Shown: one piece after another, positions 1 to 10,595 of the stretch
Numbering within the stretch: the first letter of the stretch is position 1
Layout of the letters: every line of letters begins with the position of its first letter
DNA from: Serinicoccus chungangensis
GTDB lineage: Bacteria; Actinomycetota; Actinomycetes; Actinomycetales; Dermatophilaceae
Direction: 5' to 3'
NCBI RefSeq assembly: GCF_001483745.1
Contig: NZ_LQBL01000002.1
Coordinates: 124,001 to 188,000, forward strand
Length of the DNA: 64,000 nt
Program-made: the position numbers and the translations under genes
Notes under the pieces: model-generated
The model's input: only the letters and a program-made list of their open reading frames with translations
Databases searched by the model: none
Told to the model about the DNA's origin: nothing

Positions 1-178
1 TGATCTCCCGGCGGTCCATGCCGTTGAGCAGGATGGCCATCGCCAGGGCCGACATCTGCTCGTCGGCCACCACGTCACGGGTGTAGGCGTCGATGACCCA
101 GGCGATCTCCTCCCCGCTCAGCTCCCCCCGGTCCCGCTTGGTCCGGATGATGTCCACGGCGTCGAAGGACTCGCTCAT
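1..178 (-). CDS. deoA: Thymidine phosphorylase, N-terminal part (cut by window start)
   Basis: Reading leftward from the ATG at 176-178, the frame stays open to the window edge. The protein opens MSESFDAVDIIRTKRDRGEL and continues with EEIAWVIDAYTRDVVADEQM and ALAMAILLNGMDRREI. This is the all-helical N-terminal domain of pyrimidine-nucleoside phosphorylases, which split thymidine or deoxyuridine into base and deoxyribose-1-phosphate. The catalytic and phosphate-binding parts lie outside. It follows the 205-861 gene by 27 bp with only a weak GGGG ribosome site. Cytidine deaminase and a nucleoside transporter on the same strand (2.98-8.96 kb) fit a salvage role. Confidence 0.88.
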   Translation of the reverse strand, partial: MSESFDAVDIIRTKRDRGELSGEEIAWVIDAYTRDVVADEQMSALAMAILLNGMDRREI

Positions 179-204
179 GCGCCCCAGTGTGACGTATGCC
201 GCGA

Positions 205-861
205 TCAGCCGTGGCGGCCGGTCCGGGCGAGCGAGCCGGAGGTCTGCACCACCCGGGCCACCCTGCTCCCGGCGGGCTCCTCGCCGTGGGCGGCGTCGAC
301 CTCCCGCGCCAGGCGCCGCAGCCCGGACTCGAACTCCTTGCGCCCGCTGCCCGGGCCCCCGTGGGCCCCGGAGAGCATCATCAGCGAGCGCTCGACGAGC
401 TGGTCGATCTCCCCGAGCAGGCGCGCCACGTCCGCCCCGGTGCCGGTGCGCGCGGCGGTGTCCAGCTCTCGGCCCAGCCGCCCCAGGTGCAGCTGCCCCA
501 GGGACACGACCGGGTCGGTCGAGGTGCTGGTCGGGTATGCCGCGGCGCCCTGGTCCTCGACCGCGCCGGACCCCTGACGGGGCAGGGGCGGGGGCGTGGC
601 CTCGTCCGGGTAGCGGGGGACGTCGATCCGCGGCAGCTCGGAGGTGTCACCCGCGGGCTGCTGGGGGCTCGTGCCGGGCCGGCCTCCGGACCCCGGCCGG
701 CCCCCGAGGGACCCCGGGCGACGTCCCTGCCCGGTGACCATGCTGACGATGACGAGCCCGATGATGATGGGCACCATCGGCACGTCCCAGCTCGAGAAGA
801 CGTTGACCAGGACGACCACGAGCACGATGCCGAAGATCGGCACCCGGGTGGGCTTCTTCAT
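205..861 (-). CDS. Hypothetical single-span membrane protein
   Basis: This 218-residue protein has no function I recognise. The ATG at 859-861 is chosen because GGAG lies 8 nt upstream and because it begins MKKPTR followed by a hydrophobic stretch (about residues 7-35). A basic N-terminus before a membrane anchor is normal. Residues 40-120 are Gly/Pro/Arg-rich and probably disordered. The C-terminal third looks helical, with Leu/Arg/Glu periodicity. It lies 27 bp upstream of deoA on the same strand and may be co-transcribed with it. Reading frames extending further upstream run into the opposing gene and are not supported. Confidence 0.7.
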   Translation of the reverse strand: MKKPTRVPIFGIVLVVVLVNVFSSWDVPMVPIIIGLVIVSMVTGQGRRPGSLGGRPGSGGRPGTSPQQPAGDTSELPRIDVPRYPDEATPPPLPRQGSGAVEDQGAAAYPTSTSTDPVVSLGQLHLGRLGRELDTAARTGTGADVARLLGEIDQLVERSLMMLSGAHGGPGSGRKEFESGLRRLAREVDAAHGEEPAGSRVARVVQTSGSLARTGRHG

Positions 862-916
862 ACCTGTCTCCGCTCTTCCCTCACCGACCCTCGGTCGGTG
901 TGACATCCTGGCCCGC

Positions 917-1582
917 GTGCTGATCGCTGACATCATGGCCCTCGTCGCGCCACCGGTCACGGACCTGCTGCGGCGTTCCCGGAGTGTGACGCAGGACCCG
1001 CAGCCGATGTTCCCCACCATCGTCGCCGTGCGCAACGACCGCGTCCTGGCGACGGTGTCGACCCTGCGCGTCGAGGCGACCATGTCGGCCGCGACGACGA
1101 TGGCCGTGGGGCTGGACCCCCAGGCGCTCGTGGTGGCCACCGAGGCGCGGCTGGACGACCGTCCGGCCCTGACCTACGCCGTGATGACCCGCGAGCGCCG
1201 CGCCCGCTGGGTCGTCCAGGAGATCCACGAGGACGGCCCGGAGGTGCGCTTCTCGGTGCCCGTCGACGGGGGCGAGCCGCGGGGACAGGCGGCGGGCACG
1301 CTGCGGGTGCTGGCCGAGGCCCTGGGCCAGCGTCCGGTGGACGTCTCGACCGTGGCGCGCCAGGACCGCTCGGGCACCTTCGGCGAGGACACCTTCCTGC
1401 CGCCGGAGCAGGGGCGCGTGGTCGTCGACGCGGGCACGATGAGCACCCTGCACGAGCGGGTGGCCGAGATCGGTGGCCAGGTGTTGTACCTCGCGCGCAG
1501 CCCGGAGGCCGGTCGGCTCGCCCTCGAGGCCGGGCTGCCCCGGGCCTGCCTGCTCGCCCCCGCCCCTCCCGCAGCGTCATGA
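917..1582 (+). CDS. Hypothetical protein coupled to the ClC gene
   Basis: Open frame of 221 residues from a GTG at 917 (an ATG at 935 is an alternative). I recognise no family. It is soluble-looking, without a signal peptide or membrane span. The middle alternates short hydrophobic strands with acidic and arginine-rich turns, and it ends in a Pro-rich tail. The stop codon overlaps the ClC start as ATGA at 1579-1582, so the two are probably translated together. The start is poorly defined because no clear Shine-Dalgarno is visible. It lies between two genes of the opposite strand. Confidence 0.6.
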   Translation: MLIADIMALVAPPVTDLLRRSRSVTQDPQPMFPTIVAVRNDRVLATVSTLRVEATMSAATTMAVGLDPQALVVATEARLDDRPALTYAVMTRERRARWVVQEIHEDGPEVRFSVPVDGGEPRGQAAGTLRVLAEALGQRPVDVSTVARQDRSGTFGEDTFLPPEQGRVVVDAGTMSTLHERVAEIGGQVLYLARSPEAGRLALEAGLPRACLLAPAPPAAS

Positions 1583-2874
1583 CCACCGCCCGCTACGGGG
1601 TGCGCCCGCACTTCTGGCGGGTCATGGGGGGTGCCGCCGTCGTCGGGCTGCTCGCCGGCGCGGCGTGCGTGGTCTACCTCGCGGTCGAGCACGTGGTGAC
1701 CGGGCTCCTCTGGGGCGAGGAGGGCACCCCCCTCGGCCTGTTCACCGGCTCGCTGGTCGGGGTGCTCGTCGTCCTGGCCGCCGGAGCGCTGGTCGGGTGG
1801 GTGCGGCACCGCACGGGGCTGACCGGTCCCGACCCCGACTTCATCACCGAGATGATCGAGGGCGAGGTGCCGCTGCGGAGGGGGGCACGCTACGGCCTGC
1901 TGGGCCTCATCAGCCTGGTCGGTGGCGGCTCGGTGGGGCCCGAGGCGCCGCTGGGGACGCTGGGCGGCGGGATCGGAACCGCGGTGGGCCGGCGCTACGA
2001 GCGGCGCGAGGAGGCCACCGAGGACCTCACCTTCGCGGGCATCTCCGGGGTGTTCGGGGCCCTGGGCACCTTCCCCTTCGCCGGCCCCATCATGGCCTGG
2101 GAGGCCCACCACGACCGGTGGCACGAGGCACCGCACCGGATGCTGCCCGGCATCGTCTGGGCCACCACGGCGCTCGCGGTGCTCTACCACCTGATCGGCA
2201 CCCCCTTCCTCTCCGTGTACGACCTGGGCGACTCCGACCTGCGCGTGTGGTGGATCGGCCTGGCCGTCGTGCTGGGGGTGGCCGGGGCGGCGCTGGGCGC
2301 GGTGTAAGTCCTGGCGATGACGCTCTCGCGACGGTGCAGCACCCGTGTCCCCCACGTGGTGGTCCGGGCCCTCGTCGGCGCCGCGGTCGTCGCCGCCGTG
2401 GGGTATGCCCTCCCCCTCACCCTCTTCTCCGGCCGCGCCCAGCTGAGCGGGGTCCTGGAGGGGGGTGTCGCCATCACGGCCGGGCTCCTGGTGCTGGTGC
2501 TCCTCGGCAAGGTCCTGACCTTCGTGGTCTCCATGACGTGGGGCTTCTTCGGCGGCCCGATCTTCCCCCTGGTCTTCGTCGGTGCCGTGGCCGGGGTCCT
2601 CGTCCACGAGCTGGTCCCCGGCATACCGCTCGTCGTGGCCGTCCCGGCGCTCGCCGCCTCGGTGACGGCCGCCCTGGTGCCGCTGCCCCTCATGGTCATG
2701 GTCATCACGACCATGCTGTTCGGCCTGCAGCTCGAGCTCGGCATCATCCCCGCGGTGGCGGTCGTCGTGTCCACCGTGCTGGTGCGCGGCACCGGCCTGT
2801 TTGCGTGGCTCTCCCGTCCCGCCCGTCCCACCGGCACCGCCGCGCGGGGAAGCGCGCAGCGACCGGAGAGATAA
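1579..2874 (+). pseudogene. ClC-family chloride channel/transporter, interrupted by an in-frame TAA
   Basis: Two halves in the same frame make one ClC protein. Residues 1-242 (1579-2307) carry the first selectivity region, GGGSVGPEAPLGTLGGG. After TAA at 2305-2307 the frame continues without interruption and can restart at ATG 2317. The second half (185 residues) carries the other family signature, WGFFGGPIFP, and the last helices. The disrupted stretch reads GAALGAV-stop-VLAMTLSRR, where homologues have an uninterrupted linker, so a single TAC-to-TAA change (tyrosine) explains it. As it stands this is a nonsense pseudogene. Split ClC halves can sometimes reassemble, and a sequencing error is also possible. 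Confidence 0.8.
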
Positions 2875-2981
2875 CCCGGGCGGCGGGACAGATCCCCGCA
2901 CGACGTGGTCGCTGTGGCTCGCGGGACACCTGTGACCCGGCCGTCCACGGCTCGACCCTGCGCCCGCGGCACCCAGACGGC

Positions 2982-3377
2982 TCAGCGGCGCTCGAGGTCC
3001 TCCGGTCCGAACGCCTGCGGCAGCACCTCGTCCATGCGCAGCACGCCCCGCGGGGTCTGCAGCAGGCAGTCGGCGCCGCCGTGCTCCCACAGCAGCTGGC
3101 GGCAGCGGCCGCAGGGCATGATCGTCTCGCCCCGGCCGTCGACGCACCACACCGCCACCAGCCGCCCCCCGCCACCGGCGACGAGGTCGGAGACCATCCC
3201 GCACTCGGCGCAGAGCGTGACGCCGTAGCCGGCGTTCTCGACGTTGCACCCGGCCACCACCCGGCCGTCATCGACCAGCCCGGCGACCCCCACGGGGTAG
3301 CCGGAGTACGGCGCGTAGGCACGCCGGGTCATCGTCACCGCGGCGTCGTGCAGCGGCTGCCAGTCGATCTCGGACAC
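2982..3377 (-). CDS. cdd: Cytidine deaminase
   Basis: 131 residues, the usual size of tetrameric zinc cytidine deaminases. The protein hydrolyses cytidine and deoxycytidine to uridine and deoxyuridine. The signature CNVENAGYGVTLCAECG supplies the substrate-binding NxE, a zinc cysteine and the catalytic glutamate, and PCGRCRQ supplies two further cysteines. The GTG at 3375-3377 is chosen for the AGGAG 8 nt upstream. It sits 52 bp after the second permease gene of the nucleoside ABC transporter on the same strand, so imported cytidine would be deaminated by a co-expressed enzyme. Confidence 0.95.
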   Translation of the reverse strand: MSEIDWQPLHDAAVTMTRRAYAPYSGYPVGVAGLVDDGRVVAGCNVENAGYGVTLCAECGMVSDLVAGGGGRLVAVWCVDGRGETIMPCGRCRQLLWEHGGADCLLQTPRGVLRMDEVLPQAFGPEDLERR

Positions 3378-3429
3378 GGGGTCTCCTCGGGGTCGGCGCC
3401 GGCGCGGCTGACTCGGTCTGGCCGCGCGC

Positions 3430-4734
3430 TCAGCTCTTGGTGTAGGGCACGCCCTCGGCGGCCGGCGGACGGACCCGCCCGACGAAGCCGGCGACGGCCA
3501 GGATGGTGATGACGTAGGGCAGCATGAGGAGCAGCTCGGAGGGCACGCCGCTGCCGATGCTGGACAGCACGTTGCCGAGGTTCTTGGAGAAGCCGAAGAG
3601 CAGCGCGGCCATGACCGCACCCCAGGGGTTCCACTTCCCGAGGATCATGGCGGCCAGCGCGATGTACCCCTGCCCGGCCGACATCTCCCGCCCGAAGGCG
3701 AGTCCCGAGCCGACGGTGAAGAAGGCCCCGCCCAGCCCGGCGATGGCCCCGCCGAGGATGGTGTTCCAGACCCGTCGGACGTTGACCTTGATGCCCACCG
3801 TGTCCGCCGCCTTCGGGTGCTCGCCCACGGCCCTCGTGCGCAGGCCCCAGCGGCTGCGGAAGAGCATGAACTGCAGGCCGAAGATGAGGGCGTACATGAG
3901 GTAGACGAGGATCGTCTGGTTGAACAGCACCGGCCCGACGACGGGGATGTCCGCCAGCAGCGGGATCCGGATGCGGGGCAGGGGCATCCGGCTGTTCCAC
4001 AGCGCCTTGTTGTCCGACAGCACGGTCGAGAAGAGGAAGCCGGTCAGCCCGATGATGAGGGTGTTGAGCACGACGCCGACGATGATCTGGTTGACCCGGA
4101 AGGACACCGAGAACCACGCCAGCCCGGCACCGACGAGGGCGCCGGCGAGCGGAGCCGCCACGAGCCCGAGGTAGGCCGATCCCGCCGCCGAGGCCACGAC
4201 GGCCCCCATGAAGGCACCGAAGAGCAGCTGGCCCTCGATGGCGATGTTGATGATGCCCGAGCGCTCGCAGATGACGCCGGACATGGCGCCGAAGACGAGC
4301 GGCACCGACAGCGCGAGCGCCCCCGCGAGCAGCGAGACCATGGGGATGACGGTGCTGCGGCCGGACCCGACGAAGGTGAGGAAGGCCAGGACGAAGGCGA
4401 CCCCCACGACGACGTGCGTCCAGGCGGGCAACGGCCTCCGCTCGCGCCAGCGCCAGAAGGAGAAGCCGGTGGCCGCGAGCATGACCACGAGCAGCACCAC
4501 GAGGAAGGCCAGCGCCGGGACCGGGATGTTCGGGATGCTCACGACGTCGCCGCTGGTGCCGAACTGGAAGGTGGTGCGCGCGTCCGCGGGGGTGTCGAGC
4601 ACCCAGGCGACGAGGGTGACCAGGGCGGCGAGGGCGTAGACGACCGTCGCCTTGAGGCTCACCTTGGGGCGGGTCCGCTCGGGTCCGGCGCCCTCGGAGG
4701 GGGTGGCCTGCCGCGGCTGGGTGGCGGTGCTCAT
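3430..4734 (-). CDS. Nucleoside ABC transporter permease (second subunit)
   Basis: 434-residue integral membrane protein of the BPD_transp_2/YufQ type. After a charged cytoplasmic N-terminus there are about ten hydrophobic helices. ICERSGIINIAIEGQLLFGA is the usual permease signature, and GEHPKAADTVGIKVNVRRVWN is the cytoplasmic loop that contacts the ATPase. Its ATG overlaps the stop codon of the other permease gene as ATGA (4731-4734), so expression is coupled. With the neighbouring permease, ATPase and BMP lipoprotein it forms a complete nucleoside importer. Confidence 0.93.
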   Translation of the reverse strand: MSTATQPRQATPSEGAGPERTRPKVSLKATVVYALAALVTLVAWVLDTPADARTTFQFGTSGDVVSIPNIPVPALAFLVVLLVVMLAATGFSFWRWRERRPLPAWTHVVVGVAFVLAFLTFVGSGRSTVIPMVSLLAGALALSVPLVFGAMSGVICERSGIINIAIEGQLLFGAFMGAVVASAAGSAYLGLVAAPLAGALVGAGLAWFSVSFRVNQIIVGVVLNTLIIGLTGFLFSTVLSDNKALWNSRMPLPRIRIPLLADIPVVGPVLFNQTILVYLMYALIFGLQFMLFRSRWGLRTRAVGEHPKAADTVGIKVNVRRVWNTILGGAIAGLGGAFFTVGSGLAFGREMSAGQGYIALAAMILGKWNPWGAVMAALLFGFSKNLGNVLSSIGSGVPSELLLMLPYVITILAVAGFVGRVRPPAAEGVPYTKS

Positions 4735-6031
4735 GCCGTCGCCTCCTGGGTGGTGCGGGTGTCGGCCTTGCGCCGTCGCCGGCGGTCGGGGTCGGGCAGC
4801 CGGAAGACGGACCGGACCAACGGGGGCGCGGCGATGAACAGCACGATGAGCGACTGCACCACCAGGACGATGTCGATCGGGGTCGAGGTCAGGGACTGCA
4901 TGAGGAAGCCACCGGCCTTGAGCGCCCCGAAGAGCAGCCCCGCGAAGAACGTGCCCCACGGGCGGGACCGGCCCAGCAGCGCGACGGTGATGGCGTCGAA
5001 GCCGAAGGAGGCGGCCACCCCCGCCGTGAGCGAGCGCTCGGTGCCGAGGACCTGCCCGGTCGCGGCCAGCCCGGCGAGCGCACCGGCGACGACCATCGTG
5101 ATGATGGTGATCCGGCCGACCGACATGCCCGCCGTCCGGGCGGCGGCCGGGTTGGCGCCGACGGCCCGGATCTGGAAGCCGACGGTGGACCGCTCCATGA
5201 GCCACCAGACGAAGACCGTGGCCAGGATCGCCACGACGAAGCCCCAGTGGAGCCGGAAGCCGTTGTCCGGCCAGAGCCACTGCGGCACGAGCAGCGGGTA
5301 GGTCGCGTCGGGACTGACGGCCGGGCTGCGCTGGCCGGTGCGCCCGGGGTTGAAGCCGGGCTGCTTGAGGATGTAGCTGATGAGGTAGACGGCGATGTAG
5401 TTGAGCATGATCGTGACGATCACCTCGTTGGCCCCGAACCTGGCCTTGAGGACGCCGGGGATGCCACCCCAGACGGCGCCGCCGATGGCACCGCCGAGGA
5501 TCGCGACCAGGAGGTGGATGACCGGGGGCAGGTCGAAGGCGAAACCCAGCCAGGCGGCGCCGATGGCGCCGACGATGATCTGCCCCTGGGCGCCGATGTT
5601 GAACAGTCCGGCACGGAAGCCGACGGCGATGCCGAGGCCGGCCAGGATGAGCGGGACGGCGAAGACCATGGACTCGGTGAGCGGGTTGACCATGCCGGCG
5701 AAGGTCGCCGCCTGCCAGTCGAAGACCGAGCCGCGGAACATCGCGACGTAGGCCTCGGCCATGGCGCTCAGCCCGGCCGAGATGGTGTCGAGGGGCCGCG
5801 CGAAGAAGTAGGTCGCCGCCTCTCGCGTGTCCTCGTCGGCGAAGGCGATGAGCAGACCGCCGATGAAGAGGGCCAGCACGACGGCGAGCACCGACATGAG
5901 GGCGCTGCCGCCGAGGATCTGCTGGAGGACACCTGGGCGCTCCTGCTCGCGCACGGTGGGGCCCCCGGTCTCACCGGGGGGAGTCGCCGTGACCGACTGC
6001 TCCTCGGCGGCGTCGGGCCTGTTCTGGTCGT

Positions 6032-6035
<4 letters not shown>
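4731..6035 (-). CDS. Nucleoside ABC transporter permease (first subunit)
   Basis: 434 residues with a hydrophilic N-terminal arm of about 45 residues and roughly ten membrane helices, of the YufP type. GFRAGLFNIGAQGQIIVGAI is the permease signature. RAVGANPAAARTAGMSVGRI is the conserved loop that docks on the ATPase. It overlaps the ATPase gene upstream (ATGA, 6032-6035) and the second permease downstream. The two permeases differ in sequence but match in length and topology, as expected for a heterodimeric translocation pore. Confidence 0.93.
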
Positions 6036-7621
<1,586 letters not shown>

Positions 7622-7709
7622 CGCAGAACCTGCTTCATACAAACCTCACGGGTGGTGCGGTCCGGGTGCCGGCGATCGGGGGCGCCCGGGGGGTGCGGAG
7701 GGACAGCGT

Positions 7710-7740
7710 AGCGGCCCGGCCCGAGGTGGGCCGGGCCGCT
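7710..7740 (-). terminator. Strong hairpin between the BMP lipoprotein gene and the ATPase gene
   Basis: A perfect 13-bp stem (7710-7722 with 7728-7740, nearly all G/C) closes a 5-nt loop. It lies 50 nt after the stop codon of the binding-protein gene, with no U run. In transporter operons such hairpins act as partial terminators or 3' stabilisers, so the binding protein is made in excess over the membrane complex. That role is inferred here. Confidence 0.65.
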
Positions 7741-7789
7741 ACCGGAGGGGGTCTGCGCGTCGGGGGGACCGGTCGGGCAGACCCTCACC

Positions 7790-8959
7790 TCACTGCTGCG
7801 GGCTGTTGTCCGACTCGACGGTGATGTCGCCGGAGACGATCATCTCCTCGAGCATGGTGACCGCCTCGGCCAGCGAGACCTCTTCGCCGTCGGGGCCGGT
7901 GACCATCATGGCCTCGACGTCGCCGGCGTAGTCGTGGTACTCGGCCAGGCCGACACCGTCGTTCTCCAGCGTGCCGACGTAGGGCTCGTTGGTGAATCCG
8001 CCCTCGACCGTCTCGGTGATGGTCTGCTCGACCGCGGCACCGATCTCCTTCATGACCGAGGTGAGCATGAGGTCGGAGTACTCGGAGGCGGTGAGGTAAC
8101 CGTCGGAGTCGACCCAGACGATCTTGACACCGTCGGACTCGGAGGCGGCCGCGGCCGCGCCCAGGCCGACCGGACCGGCGACCGGCATGACGATGTCGGC
8201 GCCCTGGGAGATGAACTGCTCGGTCAGGGTCTGGCCCTGGCTCTGGTTCTCGAAGTCGCCGGAGAAGGCGCCCTCCTGGGCCTCCTTGTCCCACCCGAGC
8301 AGGTTGACGTCGGTGCCGTTGTCCTCGTTGAACTTGTCGACGCCGTCGGCGAAGCCGTCCATGAAGACCGAGACCGAGGGGATCTGCAGCCCACCGAAGG
8401 TGGCGACGGTGCCGGACTCGGTCATACCCGCCGCGAGGTAGCCGGCGAGGTAGCTGGCCTCCGCGGTGTTGAAGAGGATCGGCTTGGCGTTGTCCAGCTC
8501 GACCGGGTTGAAGTCGGCGTCGCTGAAGGCCGAGTCGATGAGGGCGAAGTTGGTGTCGGGGTTCTCCTCGGCGGCCGCCTGGATGGCGTCCTCGAGCAGG
8601 AAGCCGACCCCGATGGTGATGTTGCAGCCCTGGGAGACGAGATTGGAGACGTTGGTGGCGTAGTCGGTGTCCGCCTGGGACTCGACCTCGACCGGCTCGA
8701 TGCCCAGCTCCTCAGCGGCGGCGTCGAGGCCCTCCTTGCCGGACTGGTTGAAGGACTGGTCGTCGAACCCGCCGGAGTCGGAGACCATGCAGGCCTTGAA
8801 GTCACCGGCGTCGCCGCCGGCGGCCTCGCCGTCCTCACTGCTCTCGGCGTTCTCGCCGCCACCGGCAGTGGTCTCTTCTTCGGAGGGGGCCTCACCGCAC
8901 GCGGCAAGGACGAGGGTGGCCGCCGCACCGGCGGTGGCGAGCTTCAGGACCCGACGCAC
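7790..8959 (-). CDS. BMP-family nucleoside-binding lipoprotein
   Basis: 389 residues. The signal peptide MRRVLKLATAGAAATLVLAAC ends in a lipobox (LAAC), so the mature protein is anchored by a lipidated cysteine. An acidic Glu/Gly/Ser-rich linker follows. The rest matches the BMP/PnrA family, with SDSGGFDDQSFNQSGKEG near the start and later motifs such as GGLQIPSVSVFMDGFADG. It is the extracellular receptor that delivers purine or pyrimidine nucleosides to the permeases. The GTG start at 8957-8959 has a strong AAAGGAG. It is the first gene of the operon and is separated from the ATPase gene by a hairpin. Confidence 0.93.
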   Translation of the reverse strand: MRRVLKLATAGAAATLVLAACGEAPSEEETTAGGGENAESSEDGEAAGGDAGDFKACMVSDSGGFDDQSFNQSGKEGLDAAAEELGIEPVEVESQADTDYATNVSNLVSQGCNITIGVGFLLEDAIQAAAEENPDTNFALIDSAFSDADFNPVELDNAKPILFNTAEASYLAGYLAAGMTESGTVATFGGLQIPSVSVFMDGFADGVDKFNEDNGTDVNLLGWDKEAQEGAFSGDFENQSQGQTLTEQFISQGADIVMPVAGPVGLGAAAAASESDGVKIVWVDSDGYLTASEYSDLMLTSVMKEIGAAVEQTITETVEGGFTNEPYVGTLENDGVGLAEYHDYAGDVEAMMVTGPDGEEVSLAEAVTMLEEMIVSGDITVESDNSPQQ

Positions 8960-9098
8960 GGGATACTCCTTTGTCCTGGGGGTATGACGCGACGATGGTA
9001 ACCCTGGTGACTCGCCGGTAGGTGCCTCGCCTCACGGGCGCGCGGCAAGACGTGACGAACTCGTGACCTGCGACGTCACACCTGTCACACGCGTCCCG

Positions 9099-9122
9099 CA
9101 CCCGGGCCACCCGACCCGGGTG
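9099..9122 (-). terminator. Hairpin after the M20 amidohydrolase gene
   Basis: CACCCGGG (9099-9106) pairs perfectly with CCCGGGTG (9115-9122) around an 8-nt loop, just beyond the amidohydrolase stop at 9129. There is no T run. It also separates this gene from the nucleoside operon promoter region. Confidence 0.5.
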
Positions 9123-9128
9123 GAGGGG

Positions 9129-10403
9129 TCAGGGGTGCGTCTCCCCCAGCGCGGTGAAGACCGCGCCGGCGAGCAGCTTGGCGCCCACGAGCACCGAGCG
9201 CTCGTCGACCACGAGGTCACCCTGGTGCAGCTCGTAGGTCGGGCCGCCCGGTGCCCGCGTCCCGAGCCGGGCCATCGCCCCGGGCACCTGCTGGAGGTAC
9301 CACCCAAGGTCCTCCCCGCCCATGGACTGCTTGGTGGCCTGCACCGACCCCGCCCCCAGCAGCATCATGCCGGCCTTGGAGAGCGCGACCACCGAGGCGT
9401 TCTCGTTGTCGACCGGGGGCACGCCCTTGGTGTACTCGACGGTGGCGGTCACGCCGTAGGGCGCCACCACCGCCTGGACGGTCTCGGTGAAGATGGGCTC
9501 GACGACGTCCCACAGCTCGGCGTCGAGCATGCGCAGCGTGCCGAGGGCCTCGCCGCGCGCCGGGATGACGTTGGCCGCGGCGCCCGCCCGCACCACGCCC
9601 CAGACGAGGATCGCGGCCGCCCGGGGGTCCAGCCGCCGGGTCAGCGCCGCGGGCACCTCGGTGACGACCTTGGCCAGGGCGTAGGTGATGTCCTGGGTGA
9701 GGTGGGGGCGGGAGGTGTGCCCGCCGCGGCCGGTGATGACGACGCGGACCTCGTCGGAGGCCGCGGTGATCGGCCCGACCCGCAGCCCGATGCGCCCGAC
9801 GTCGACGGAGGGGTCGCAGTGGACCGCCAGCATCCGGTCGACACCCTCGAGCCCGCCCTGGTCCATGACCTTGAGCGCACCCCCGGGGTGGGTCTCCTCC
9901 GCCGGCTGGAAGACGAGCCGGACCGCCGCCTGCCGTGCCACCAGCTCCTCGGACAGCTCGTGCAGGGCCAGCCCCGCCCCGACCAGCCCGACCGTGTGCA
10001 CGTCGTGACCGCAGGCGTGGCACACGCCGGCGGTGGTGGAGGCGAAGGGCAGGCCGGTCACCTCGTCGATGGGCAGGGCGTCGAGGTCCGCGCGCAGGGC
10101 GATGCGGGTGCGGGGCTCGGGGTGCCCGATGTCGACCAGCGCACCGGTGCCCGGCAGGGTGCGCACCTGCGCACCGGCCTGGGACAGCACGCCCGCGACG
10201 AGCTCGGTGGTCCGGTGCTCGGTCCAGCACACCTCCGGGTGCTGGTGCACCTGGCGCCGCCAGGCCAGTAACTCCTCGGCCCGACCCTCGACCACGGCCT
10301 CGATCCGTCGCATCACCTCGGCCAGGGGGCGGGGGCCGCCGCGCTCCCCCGGACCGGGGTCGGGGGTTGCGGTCTCGCGCTGGGTGCGGGCGTCGGTGGT
10401 CAA
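9129..10403 (-). CDS. M20-family amidohydrolase/peptidase
   Basis: 424 residues, the length of IAA-amino-acid or hippurate hydrolase type M20D enzymes, which cleave N-acyl amino acids with a binuclear metal centre. Visible motifs are WRRQVHQHPEV at the N-terminal fold, the metal-binding HACGHDVH, and FQPAEETHPGG with the general-base glutamate pair. GRGGHTSRPH marks the dimerisation domain. The start used is TTG 10401-10403, with GGAGAG upstream. A shorter form from MRRIEAVVEG is possible. It has no signal peptide and should be cytoplasmic. The substrate cannot be told from sequence. Confidence 0.88.
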   Translation of the reverse strand: MTTDARTQRETATPDPGPGERGGPRPLAEVMRRIEAVVEGRAEELLAWRRQVHQHPEVCWTEHRTTELVAGVLSQAGAQVRTLPGTGALVDIGHPEPRTRIALRADLDALPIDEVTGLPFASTTAGVCHACGHDVHTVGLVGAGLALHELSEELVARQAAVRLVFQPAEETHPGGALKVMDQGGLEGVDRMLAVHCDPSVDVGRIGLRVGPITAASDEVRVVITGRGGHTSRPHLTQDITYALAKVVTEVPAALTRRLDPRAAAILVWGVVRAGAAANVIPARGEALGTLRMLDAELWDVVEPIFTETVQAVVAPYGVTATVEYTKGVPPVDNENASVVALSKAGMMLLGAGSVQATKQSMGGEDLGWYLQQVPGAMARLGTRAPGGPTYELHQGDLVVDERSVLVGAKLLAGAVFTALGETHP

Positions 10404-10466
10404 CGGCTCTCTCCGGACGGGGCTGGGGGGTCACCCCGAGCATACGCGCGGCTCCCCCACCGCCCC

Positions 10467-10594
10467 CTCACCCCCACCGAGCGCCGTGAGTGGTTGCCCT
10501 CACCCCCACCGAGCGCCGCGAATGGTTCCCCTCACCCCCACCGAGCGCCGCGAATGGTTCCCCTCACCCCCACCGAGCGCCGCGAGTGGTTCCC
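10467..10594. repeat. 32-bp tandem repeat, four copies plus a partial fifth
   Basis: Units at 10467-10498, 10499-10530, 10531-10562 and 10563-10594 differ only at two or three positions (for example GTGAGTGG against GCGAATGG). A shortened fifth unit begins at 10595 and includes the pyrD stop codon. Each unit is a C-rich run, then CACCGAGCGCC, then an AT-richer AATGGTT or AGTGGTT. There are no spacers, so it is not CRISPR. It fills most of the gap between pyrD and the amidohydrolase gene. Confidence 0.95.
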
Positions 10595-10595
10595 C

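Noticed and set aside
1174-3249. 691-residue minus-strand open frame
   Set aside because: It is antisense to the ClC gene and its upstream partner. Composition is Arg/His/Pro/Gly-rich with no motif, typical of high-GC shadow frames.
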